Shown: in pieces, positions 16,286 through 24,077 of the stretch
How the letters are laid out: each line of letters starts with the position of its first letter
How positions within the stretch are numbered: the first letter of the stretch is position 1
Assembly: GCF_009177065.1 (NCBI RefSeq)
Contig: NZ_WEZF01000001.1
Coordinates: 434,001-498,000 of the forward strand
Origin: Tautonia marina
GTDB taxonomy: Bacteria > Planctomycetota > Planctomycetia > Isosphaerales > Isosphaeraceae
Direction: 5' to 3'
Length of the DNA: 64,000 nt
Notes under the pieces: model-generated
Seen by the model: only the letters and a program-made list of their open reading frames with translations
Told to the model about the DNA's origin: nothing
Database searches by the model: none
Made by a program: the position numbers and the translations under genes

Positions 16286-17503
16286 CTACCCCTCCGAGCC
16301 GGTTTGGGACAGCGGCGTTTGATTCTCGGGGTCGGGGTGTCTTGGTAAGACCACGGAGACGGTGGTTCCCTGCCCTGGCGTGCTGTGAGCGGACACCTGG
16401 CCGCCATGCAGTTCCACGAACTTCTTGACCAGCGTCAAACCCAGTCCCAGCCCACGCTTCTGAAAGCCGAAGTTGCCCGAAGAATGGCTGCCGGGGTCGA
16501 ACTCGGTGAAAAACGGCTCGAACATGCGCGCCACGGCGCGGGCCTCGATCCCAACCCCATGATCGATCACGTGGATCACGACCCGGTCGGGCCCTTCCGG
16601 GCCGGCGTCGAGCTGAATCAGGCCGCCGTCGGGGGTGAACTTGATGGCGTTGGTCAGCAGGTTGACCAGGGCATCTCGAATCTTGTCGGCATCGACCAGG
16701 GCCTGGCCGAGGCCGGGATCGTAGCGGCGTTCGAGCCGCTGACTCCGGGCATGGAGAAACGGCTGAATCTGATCAGCCACGTCGTCGAGCAGGTGGGCCA
16801 GATCGACGGGAGCGAGGCGAACCGAGAGGCGGAAGTCCTGGGCCTTCATCAGTTTCAGGGTATCGGCGACAAGCCGGGCAAGGCGTCGGGAACCTTCGGA
16901 AAGCTTCTCCAGCAGCTCGGCCTCGGCCTCGTCGCGATCGGGCTTAATCAGACGAAGCAGCTCGCTCATGCCGTGGACGAGGGTGATCGGCGTGTTGAAT
17001 TCGTGGCTGGCGACTTCGAGAAAGGCGCTTTTGACCTCGTTCAGTTCGGTCAGCTCGCGGTTCGCGGTGGTCAGACGGTCGTTGGCGGCGCGCAGCTCCT
17101 CGACCAGCCGGCGGCGATCGGCGACCAGCTCATACTGGGCGACGGCCTGGGAGAGCACGGCGTCCAGCTCCTCCGGCTCCCAGGGTTTGAGGAGGAAGCG
17201 GAAGATCTCGCCGCGATTGACGGCGTTGATCACCGCGCTGATCTCGGCGTAGCCGGTAAAGAGGATGCGGATGGCCTCGGGAGCCAGGCGGCGCACTCGG
17301 GCCAGCAAGGCATCGCCGGTCATGCCGGGCATGCGCTGATCGGACAGGATGATATGGACGGTTTCTCCGGCATCGAGCAGGGCGAGGGCTTCCTCTCCAC
17401 TGGAGGCCGTGAGAACCCGAAAGCGACGGCGGAGCAGGCCGGAAAGGCTTTCCAGCAGGCTCGGCTCATCATCGACGATCAGCAGGGTGTGGAAACGATC
17501 CAT
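16286..17503 (-). CDS. Receiver-histidine kinase hybrid
   Basis: A soluble 405-residue kinase with an N-terminal receiver (Asp55 in SDQRMPG, Lys in LLKPW), a short coiled-coil linker (~120-155), a HisKA domain with His167 in ASHEFNTPI, and a HATPase with an N box (NLLTNAIKF), G1 (DHGVGI) and G2 (GLGLTLVKKF). The receiver-first order suggests that phosphorylation by an upstream protein gates the kinase. The start is taken at 17503 because the receiver begins there; an extension to 17620 is Arg-rich and unlike coding sequence. The preceding gene encodes a receiver with a similar LLKPW/LRKPW ending, so the pair may form a relay. Confidence 0.85.
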   Translation of the reverse strand: MDRFHTLLIVDDEPSLLESLSGLLRRRFRVLTASSGEEALALLDAGETVHIILSDQRMPGMTGDALLARVRRLAPEAIRILFTGYAEISAVINAVNRGEIFRFLLKPWEPEELDAVLSQAVAQYELVADRRRLVEELRAANDRLTTANRELTELNEVKSAFLEVASHEFNTPITLVHGMSELLRLIKPDRDEAEAELLEKLSEGSRRLARLVADTLKLMKAQDFRLSVRLAPVDLAHLLDDVADQIQPFLHARSQRLERRYDPGLGQALVDADKIRDALVNLLTNAIKFTPDGGLIQLDAGPEGPDRVVIHVIDHGVGIEARAVARMFEPFFTEFDPGSHSSGNFGFQKRGLGLGLTLVKKFVELHGGQVSAHSTPGQGTTVSVVLPRHPDPENQTPLSQTGSEG

Positions 17504-17652
17504 GAGACTGGCTGCACGGGTTGCTTCCGGGTCGGGTCGGAAGGGAGCGAGCAAGAGCGTGCCGGCCTGCGTGCGGGACGCTCGAAACCGACGGAGAGTC
17601 CAATTGGTTCCGACCGGCAAGGCATGGCTCGGCCGGGCCGGTTCAGCGGGGT

Positions 17653-18210
17653 TCAGGTCGTGGAGTCATCGGGTTTCTGAGGGGTGGCCGGGGTCGAGGC
17701 GGCGGCCTCCGAACGCGGAGCGGGCGCAGGGGGCAAGGTGCCTCCGAGGCGCTCGATCTGCGATTCCAGGCACGACACGCGGTGATTGAGCGTTTCCAGC
17801 TCGTGCTTGAGGCGCTGGCGGTCTTCCTCGACAGCGACAAGACGATCGTACTCGGCCGCGGCCGATCGAACGGCGTCGAGCAGTTCCTCGGGCTGCCAGG
17901 GCTTGCGGAGGAACTGGTAGATATGGCCGTGATTGATGGCCGCGATAATCGATTCCAGGTCGGCAAATCCGGTATAGAGCATCCGGATGGCCTGCGGCAT
18001 GCGGGCCTGAGCGCGGGTCAGAAAGTCGACGCCGGTGACGCTCGGCATCCGCTGGTCGGTCATGATGATGTGCACGTCCTGCTCTCGGAGCAACCGCAAG
18101 CCTTCCTCGGCCCCGTGGGCCTTCAGCACGCGGAACTCCCGGCGGAGGAGGTCGTGAACCGAGTCGCAAACATCCGGTTCATCGTCGACGACGAGCAAGC
18201 AGTGCTTCAT
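17653..18210 (-). CDS. Response regulator, receiver plus coiled coil
   Basis: Residues 1-125 are a receiver of the HupR/RpfG type with Asp52 (MTDQRMP) and the FLRKPW motif. Residues ~126-160 form a charged heptad-like coiled coil, and the remainder is a Pro/Ala/Ser-rich tail. There is no DNA-binding or enzymatic output domain. It is the first gene of the minus-strand signalling run (18210 down to 13764), 149 bp ahead of the hybrid kinase, and may act as a phosphate donor or scaffold to it. Confidence 0.85.
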   Translation of the reverse strand: MKHCLLVVDDEPDVCDSVHDLLRREFRVLKAHGAEEGLRLLREQDVHIIMTDQRMPSVTGVDFLTRAQARMPQAIRMLYTGFADLESIIAAINHGHIYQFLRKPWQPEELLDAVRSAAAEYDRLVAVEEDRQRLKHELETLNHRVSCLESQIERLGGTLPPAPAPRSEAAASTPATPQKPDDSTT

Positions 18211-18751
18211 CGTGAAGACTCAAGGGGCAAGGAGAACGGTCTGGTCGGCCGAGGGAGGAAGCCCGGTCCCAACGGACTCGGCCAGCCGATCGACTCAGCA
18301 TACCAAACCAATCGCGGTTCGTCGAACCGTCGCCCGAGCAACCGGCCGGTCCATCGCCACATCTGTCGTCTCGCGTGGGGGGCAATCGTCTTGATCCCTC
18401 CAGCAATCGGCTAAAAACCACAAAAGCATGGCCAAGAAATTACTGTCTGGCGCTCTTGACAATCAGAGGCGAGCTAGCCATGCTAAACATGGTTAACCAC
18501 TGCTGTAGGAACTGCAACGGATGTCAGTCGTCTGTTGAGCCGCCCACCGGAACAATCCTCCAGAGTGATGAGCTTGCGTGCCGATCTCAGGTTCGCTCGC
18601 TTTGGCTTGCCCTGTTTTGCTCCAGGCTCCGATCTGAACCCCCTTCGCTCGGAACGTGGACGCAACATCCCTCAACCTCACTCTCCGAGGACGTGATAGA
18701 GGTTTAGTCTTCACTCACGTCCCTTTTCAGGATCACGCCAGCAGAACCTCG
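18211..18751. other. Divergent gap between signalling genes and the lipoprotein gene
   Basis: No gene is supported. A promoter-like TTGACA occurs at 18456-18461 on the plus strand with a weak -10 at 17-bp spacing, and a CCATG/CATGG inverted repeat follows at about 18477-18491. Everything else is unassigned. Confidence 0.45.
18456..18484 (+). promoter_or_regulatory. Possible sigma70-type promoter
   Basis: A consensus -35 hexamer TTGACA is followed after 17 bp by CATGCT, which matches only 3 of 6 positions of TATAAT. It points towards the lipoprotein/DUF1559 pair but lies ~270 bp from the start codon. Weak evidence. Confidence 0.25.
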
Positions 18752-19228
18752 ATGAGCAGCACTTTTACGAATCTCCACCACGCCGCATCGACGGCTCGTG
18801 ATCGTTTCGTTCCCGTGATTGCCGGCCTGGTCGCAGCGTTCTTGCTGGTGGCCTCGGGCTGTGGTGAAGGAGCTGAGGGACGCAAGGCCGTCTCCGGCAC
18901 CGTAACGATGAACGGCGGCCCCCTGAACGATGCGATGATCGAATTCTCGCCCATGAGCAACGAGGCCGGGTCGTTCTCCGGCGCGGCGATCGTTGACGGC
19001 GAGTATTCCATTCCGGCCAACAAAGGCCTTCTGCCGGGCCAGTACAAGGTCATGATCACCATGGCCGGTTCGGCCCCCGAACCCGAGCTGGAAGAAATTC
19101 CCGGCGACTCGTCGGTGGTTCCGGTCGCTCCGGAACTGATTCCGGCGAAGTACAACTCGGAGAGCACCTTGACCGCCGAGGTCAAGTCCAGCGGCGAGAA
19201 CACGTTCGACTTCGAACTGACCCGATAA
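18752..19228 (+). CDS. Small lipoprotein with carboxypeptidase-regulatory-like fold
   Basis: A 158-residue exported lipoprotein: a basic N-terminus, a hydrophobic stretch ([19 protein letters not shown]) with the lipobox LVASGC, then a beta-rich domain with [22 protein letters not shown] and [11 protein letters not shown], the pattern of the carboxypeptidase-regulatory-like domains common beside DUF1559 genes in planctomycetes. The start is taken at 18752, where the signal peptide begins; an upstream in-frame Met at 18656 would extend it without reason. It lies 154 bp before the DUF1559 gene and is probably co-transcribed. Confidence 0.8.
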   Translation: MSSTFTNLHHAASTARDRFVPVIAGLVAAFLLVASGCGEGAEGRKAVSGTVTMNGGPLNDAMIEFSPMSNEAGSFSGAAIVDGEYSIPANKGLLPGQYKVMITMAGSAPEPELEEIPGDSSVVPVAPELIPAKYNSESTLTAEVKSSGENTFDFELTR

Positions 19229-19382
19229 TCGCTGCCTGGCTCTCGTTTCCCAGGGAACATCCCTTTCCCTCGGGGAACGTTTATTGGTTTGTCCCGTCTT
19301 CTTGCCGGGTCGTTCGCTCCCCGTCTCTTCCGGCCTTGTGTTTCCTTCATTCGTTCCGATCTGTTCACGAAAGGACGGACTC

Positions 19383-20369
19383 ATGAATCTGAATCGTCGT
19401 CGCGGATTTACCCTGATCGAGCTGCTGGTGGTGATCGCCATCATCGGCGTCTTGATCGCTCTGTTGCTGCCGGCCGTGCAGAGTGCTCGCGAGGCCGCTC
19501 GTCGGGCTCAGTGCACCAACAACATGAAGCAGCTCGGCCTGGCTGCCCACAACTACGAAAGCACCCACGGCTCGTTGCCTCCCGGCCGGCTCGACTGCTG
19601 CTGGGGCACCTGGGTGGGCTTCGTGCTGCCGTACCTGGAACAGGATGCGATCTACGCCTCCTACAACACCCAGGGCGGTGCCACGTCGGAAGCCCTCGGC
19701 TGGGCCGGCCTTCGCTACGGTGGCGCCTCGAACGTCACCGCCACCTCGACCCGCCTGAACGCCCTGTCGTGCCCGAGCGATTCGCCGAACGCGCCGATCG
19801 CGGTCACCATCAACGGCGTTCGCTACGGGATTCAGTCGTACAACTACGCCGGCAACTACGGCAACACCGGCTACGGCCAGCAGGCGACCCTCAACGGCGT
19901 GGCCTTCGGCGGCGCTCCGTACGGCTTCCTGACCTCGCGGACCGTGGGCGACCCGGCCCGTCCGGCCAACCCCGGCACGACCACCAAGTTCGGCGACATC
20001 CGCGACGGCCTGAGCAACACCATGCTCCACGGTGAGGTCATCGTGGCCCAGGGCCAGGACCTCCGCGGCTTCGTCTGGTGGGGTGACGGCTCGTCGTTCA
20101 CCACCTACCTGGCGCCGAACTCGCAGTTGCCCGACCGGATTTACACGGCCAGCTACTGCCGGTACCCGATGATGGACAACCCGCCCTGCGCCGTGTCCGA
20201 CGCCACCAACCCGAACATGTTCGCCTCGCGCAGCCGGCACCCCGGCGGCGTGAACGTGACCATGGCCGACGGCTCGGTCCGGTTCGTCAAGAACACGATC
20301 GACATCTTCACCTGGCGGGCCCTGAGCACGACCCGCGGCGGTGAGGTCATCAGCGCCGACCAGTTCTGA
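19383..20369 (+). CDS. DUF1559 pseudopilin-like protein
   Basis: A 328-residue protein with a type IV prepilin leader: basic MNLNRRR, then [26 protein letters not shown], cleavable after Gly with Glu at position +5. The DUF1559 body follows ([25 protein letters not shown], and the C-terminal H-X9-DG motif at [15 protein letters not shown]). These proteins are highly multiplied in planctomycete genomes; their role is unclear, perhaps surface or envelope structures. The start ATG at 19383 has AAAGGA 8-9 bases upstream. A hairpin lies 30 bp after the stop. Confidence 0.95.
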   Translation: MNLNRRRGFTLIELLVVIAIIGVLIALLLPAVQSAREAARRAQCTNNMKQLGLAAHNYESTHGSLPPGRLDCCWGTWVGFVLPYLEQDAIYASYNTQGGATSEALGWAGLRYGGASNVTATSTRLNALSCPSDSPNAPIAVTINGVRYGIQSYNYAGNYGNTGYGQQATLNGVAFGGAPYGFLTSRTVGDPARPANPGTTTKFGDIRDGLSNTMLHGEVIVAQGQDLRGFVWWGDGSSFTTYLAPNSQLPDRIYTASYCRYPMMDNPPCAVSDATNPNMFASRSRHPGGVNVTMADGSVRFVKNTIDIFTWRALSTTRGGEVISADQF

Positions 20370-20398
20370 GTCGGTTGCGGCCCAGGCCATCACGCTTC

Positions 20399-20430
20399 GA
20401 TCTGCAAGGTTCTCATGTGCCTTGCAGATC
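20399..20430 (+). terminator. Hairpin after the DUF1559 gene
   Basis: A perfect 11-bp stem, GATCTGCAAGG and CCTTGCAGATC, encloses a 10-base loop 30 bp past the stop codon. There is no T tract, so it may be a structural 3' end and not a classical intrinsic terminator. Confidence 0.5.
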
Positions 20431-20463
20431 CCGATCGGCTTGAGACAACCTGAGATTCGTCCA

Positions 20464-20524
20464 GGGGGGCGAGGCTCCTTTGCTTCACTCGAGTCATCGA
20501 GTGGACCAGGGAGCCCCGCCCCCC
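20464..20524. terminator. Two-tier hairpin
   Basis: The outer arms GGGGGGCGAGGCTCC and GGAGCCCCGCCCCCC pair with one mismatch, and an inner perfect CACTCGA/TCGAGTG stem lies in the loop. It may reinforce termination after the DUF1559 gene. Confidence 0.45.
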
Positions 20525-20936
20525 TCGTTCGTTTCGTGGTCGCCTGGCCAGGCTCCCTCACCCCGGCCCTCTCCCCGCTCGCGGGGCGAGGGAGCCAGAG
20601 ACTCAACCCTCGCCCCCGCGTGCGGGGCAGAGGATGGCCGCAGGCCGGGTGAGGGCGCTCCCCACCGCATCAATCCGCGGCAGGTCCGCGGCAATCCTCC
20701 TCGCCCGGTGTGCGGCGTTCGGTTCCCCCGCCCAGAACGCGATCCCCTTCCTCGCCTGGATTTTTTCGCGTCGAGCCTGGTTTTTGTGACTGGCGCTCCC
20801 GATCGCCACGATGATTTCAGTATCCGGCCTTCCGTCGGCCGCGGCGACGCTGCCGCGCGCCGGGCCGATCGGTCGCCCAAGCCTCTCGACTCGACGGCCT
20901 CCCCGTGGCGAACCCTCTCAATCCAGGTGACACCCC

Positions 20937-22190
20937 ATGAGCGCCCCCCAGAACCCGAACGACCCTCAACCCGCCCCCCGACGCTCCCGAGGCCCCCGAT
21001 CCCTCGACGCCCTGGCGAAGACCCGGCGCAACGCCCTGCGACACGGCCTGACCGCCACCTTGCCCGACGGCGAGGCCGAACTCCGCGCCATGAACGACTT
21101 CGCCGAAACCTGGACCCGACAGCTCGGTTGCGACAACGACGCCGAGGAGGCCCTCATCCGCTCCTCGGCCCTCGCCTACGCCCGCCTCGAACGCTGCCGC
21201 AAGGCCGAGGAAGCCGCCCTGACCGACTCGGCCCGCAAGGCCGTCGAGCGCTGGCAGAAGGTCCGACGCCACGCCGTCCGCAAGCTCGGCCAGAGCCTTC
21301 CCCACGATCCCGCCAACACCGTCGCCGATCTGGAAGCCTCCTCCTTCGGCTGCGAGTGGCTCCTCCGCCACTGGCTCCGGCTCGATGCGAAGCTCGAACA
21401 GGGGATCGCCTGGGACCGCGACGACCAGGTTCGCGCCATGCACTTGCTCGGCTTCTACCCCCAGGCTCCCGGACCCGACGCCCCCTTCGACATCCGCCGC
21501 GCCTGGCACCTCATCCGCTGCTGCTCCCGATGCCCGTTCGACCCGGTCGCCGGCCTGCCGACCGAACTGATCCCCGCCCGCGCCGAGCTTCGCCGCCTCA
21601 TCACCGAGGAACTCGACCGCCTCGACACCCTCCGCGACCAGTGCTGGCACGACCTCGACGGCCCCGAGGCCGACGCCGTCGCCCAGCTCGGCCTCATCGA
21701 CACCACCAGGGACGGCCAGCTTCGCCAGCGCTACCGCCGCGAAGCCTTCTCCGAAATGATTCGAGGGATCAACCAGGTTATGCGGATTCGCGTCGAACGC
21801 TCGAAGGACCAGGACCGCCAGTGGCACCAGGCCCATCCTCACGGTTCCTCCCGCCGATCGTCGAGCCCCCCGGCCTCCTTCATCCCCGAGACGCCGCCGC
21901 CGATGCCCCAGCCCGCCGCCGACCCCGGCCGCCCCCCCGCGCCCGATCCGTCGTCGGTCCGATCCCGAAACGAATCCCCCGAACCGGCCTCCGAGGCCGC
22001 TTCTGATCGCCTCAACCCGTCTTCGGATCAGGAAATACGTCGCGAGCCCGCGCTCTCCGAGCCGCGGCGCGATGAGCGCACCGAGCCGCGATCGACCGCC
22101 TTTTCAGACCCCTCGGCCGACCCGGATTCTCCCCTTCGTCCCCCGGTCGAGGCCCTCCATCGGCCCTCCGACAGGGACGATCGCCGCTGA
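20937..22190 (+). CDS. Conserved hypothetical protein with RRNALRHG motif
   Basis: A 417-residue protein, function not recognised. The N-terminus holds the motif KTRRNALRHGLTA that I associate with a group of uncharacterised planctomycete proteins. Residues ~45-290 are mostly helical and rich in Arg, Glu and Trp, with CCSRCPF as the only Cys-rich spot. Residues ~295-417 are Pro/Ser/Arg-rich and of low complexity, so probably disordered. There is no signal peptide or membrane segment. The start is supported by AGGTGA 7 bases before the ATG. It is not in an obvious operon. Confidence 0.65.
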   Translation: MSAPQNPNDPQPAPRRSRGPRSLDALAKTRRNALRHGLTATLPDGEAELRAMNDFAETWTRQLGCDNDAEEALIRSSALAYARLERCRKAEEAALTDSARKAVERWQKVRRHAVRKLGQSLPHDPANTVADLEASSFGCEWLLRHWLRLDAKLEQGIAWDRDDQVRAMHLLGFYPQAPGPDAPFDIRRAWHLIRCCSRCPFDPVAGLPTELIPARAELRRLITEELDRLDTLRDQCWHDLDGPEADAVAQLGLIDTTRDGQLRQRYRREAFSEMIRGINQVMRIRVERSKDQDRQWHQAHPHGSSRRSSSPPASFIPETPPPMPQPAADPGRPPAPDPSSVRSRNESPEPASEAASDRLNPSSDQEIRREPALSEPRRDERTEPRSTAFSDPSADPDSPLRPPVEALHRPSDRDDRR

Positions 22191-22327
22191 CCCCCTTCGA
22201 TTCGACCGCACTCTGACCCGCCGGCCCCCCTCGATCGGGCTCAATCCCCGATCCTCCCGCCCTCGGTCCGCGCCGACCTTCGACCGCTCGGCTCAGCCCC
22301 GTCGCTCCTTGGCAATTCGATCGTCGG

Positions 22328-23479
22328 TTACGCGGTCAGCTCGTCGATCAACGAGGCCAGGTGCTTGCGGATTGCCTCGGCCGTGGCCTGATAGGTGGGC
22401 AGGTCCGAGCCGACCGGGTCGTCGATGTCGAACCCTTCCGGGTCGAGCAGGGTGGCGCGGTCGGCGGCCTCGGGAGCGTGATCGAGCAAGGCTCGCAGGT
22501 GCGACCGGGTCATGACCAGAATCCGATCGGCCGCCCGGACCAGCTCGGGCACGAGCATCCGGCTGGCGTGGGCCTCCAGCGATCCGCCGAACCCCCGCAC
22601 CACCTCGACCGCGTTGGCCGCCGCGGGGGCCCCCTGCATGGCCGAGAGCCCGGCCGAGAGGATCAGCCAGCCGTGCGCCTCCAGCTCCTCGGGATGGCAC
22701 CCGAGCCGCTCGGCCAGCATGGCCTTGAACAGGGCCTCGGCCATCGGGCTCCGACAGGTATTGCCGGTGCAGACGAACAGCACGATGGTGCTGGCCAGCC
22801 GTCCCAGCGTTCGATCGTCGAGCAGGCCGTGCCGAATCACGCTCATCCGCCCCGCCTCGAACGCCAGAATCGAGAGGCCGTCCGGGTCCTCGATCACCCC
22901 GTCGTCGATGAGCAGGTCGGGGCCCTCGGGCTCCAGCAACGTCGCCACGGCCCGGACGGTCGCCCCCCGAGGCCCGATCGGTTGGCCCAGCACGAGGGGG
23001 CCGGCCAGCAATCGTGTCAGATGCTCGACAAACGCATGCTCGGGACAGCAGAGATGAATCGATTCTCCCGAGCCGACCAGGGCGGTTCGGGATGCCTCGG
23101 GCAGCCGATCGGCCAGGCCCCCCCGCACGCCGTCGGCCAGGCGGAGCACGACCGGCCCCGGCCAGGCCCGCGACGCGACCCGTCGGGCCTCGACCGGCGC
23201 AAGGGTAGCCCAGTCGGTCAGCTCGCCGGGGCCTCGAACGCAGAGCCGGACCTCGCCGTTGCCCTCAGGTTCTTGCTCGGCGTGCCGTCGCATGGCCGAG
23301 GCGATCCGTCCGACCGCCTCCGGCTTCAGGGCCGAGGCGCCCAGGGCGTACCCTGTCTCGGTCGGCAAGGCGATCACCCCGCCTCGGGCCAGGCACGCCA
23401 CGGCACGATGGACGACATCTCTCGGATCATCAGCCCGGAACAGCTCGATGAGTTCAGGCGTCGGGTTCGGATCGCTCAT
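22328..23479 (-). CDS. YrdC/Sua5-like domain fused to low-molecular-weight protein tyrosine phosphatase
   Basis: A 383-residue two-domain protein. Residues ~20-215 resemble YrdC/Sua5 (ALPTETGYALGA at 37-48; later LVLGQPIG, and DGLSILAFEAGRMSVIRHG as the usual C-terminal strand). The basic KxR ATP/threonine site of true threonylcarbamoyl-AMP synthases is not obvious. Residues ~231-383 are an LMW phosphatase with the P-loop CTGNTCRS (Cys237, Arg243) and an Asp-Asp-Pro near DIDDPVGSD as general acid. The start is at 23479, preceded by AAGG; an upstream in-frame Met exists at 23548. Each domain is normally a separate enzyme, so the fusion suggests a linked or regulatory use. Confidence 0.88.
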   Translation of the reverse strand: MSDPNPTPELIELFRADDPRDVVHRAVACLARGGVIALPTETGYALGASALKPEAVGRIASAMRRHAEQEPEGNGEVRLCVRGPGELTDWATLAPVEARRVASRAWPGPVVLRLADGVRGGLADRLPEASRTALVGSGESIHLCCPEHAFVEHLTRLLAGPLVLGQPIGPRGATVRAVATLLEPEGPDLLIDDGVIEDPDGLSILAFEAGRMSVIRHGLLDDRTLGRLASTIVLFVCTGNTCRSPMAEALFKAMLAERLGCHPEELEAHGWLILSAGLSAMQGAPAAANAVEVVRGFGGSLEAHASRMLVPELVRAADRILVMTRSHLRALLDHAPEAADRATLLDPEGFDIDDPVGSDLPTYQATAEAIRKHLASLIDELTA

Positions 23480-23663
23480 ATGCCTTGGGTCTGGCCTTGG
23501 CTTTCGGAGCCCCCGGATCGCCACCAGACTGAACCGAGGAATCGCCACTCACATGAGCCATTGAGCTTACGGTCTGCCACCGATCCCGGTCAATCGGCGG
23601 GTCGGTTCCCCACTCGGGCACAGGGCATTCTGCCCCGGCCCGCGTTGAGCCGATCCGAGCCGA

Positions 23664-23954
23664 TCAGAACAGGAGCCTGAGGCCCGAAACCGCATGCAGC
23701 CTGGCGTAGATTGCCCGCACCTGATCGGCCGACTGCACGGTGATGTCCAGCGTCACCGAGACATGGCGGCCCCCCTTGGTAAACCGGACCGAGTGGTCCA
23801 GCTCTCCGGGGCCGGCCAGTTCTTCCTGCACGGCCGCCACCACTCGGGCCGGGAAATCCTCGTCAGACGAGCCGATCGCCCGAATCTGATAGCTGCCCGG
23901 GAACGGATGAACCGACTCCAGCAGGTCCGCAGACGGAATATTGTTCGGAGACAT
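23664..23954 (-). CDS. DUF493 (YbeD/HP0495) family protein
   Basis: A 96-residue protein with the ACT-like ferredoxin fold of the DUF493 family: LLESVHPFPGSYQIRAIG at the N-terminus, then ARVVAAVQEEL, and the strand GGRHVSVTLDITVQSADQVRAIYARLHAVSGLRLLF. The molecular role of the family is unclear. The start at 23954 is supported by AAGGA 6 bases upstream; a Met 6 codons earlier is less likely. It stands between the YrdC fusion and the efflux operon, all on the minus strand. Confidence 0.82.
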   Translation of the reverse strand: MSPNNIPSADLLESVHPFPGSYQIRAIGSSDEDFPARVVAAVQEELAGPGELDHSVRFTKGGRHVSVTLDITVQSADQVRAIYARLHAVSGLRLLF

Positions 23955-24077
23955 TACAGATCCTTGATGCAAAGGGAGGCGTCGGTCAGTCCATCGTTAT
24001 TGTTTCCCGACGCCCCTCTGACGGCAAGCCTTGGCCCGGTGTCCGGTGGGAAGGTCGGCCGGGCCAAGGGGCGTCGA

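Larger units (their letters stand above)
20370..20936. other. Non-coding gap with two hairpins and GC-rich repeats
   Basis: No gene is supported. It contains the hairpins at 20399-20430 and 20464-20524, then GC-rich copies of a CCCTCACCCCGGCCCTCTCC-type sequence with partial inverted pairing at ~20560-20660, similar to the one near 6240. Confidence 0.55.

Noticed and set aside
16385-17680. 431-codon plus-strand frame opposite the receiver-kinase
   Set aside because: Antisense of a gene with clear H, N and G boxes.
18656-18751. N-terminal extension of the lipoprotein frame
   Set aside because: The extension is not hydrophobic or conserved in pattern and would bury the signal peptide inside the protein.
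20480-22006. 508-codon frame overlapping the RRNALRHG gene
   Set aside because: Pro/Arg-rich translation through a hairpin and repeat region; the frame starting at 20937 has a ribosome-binding site and balanced composition.
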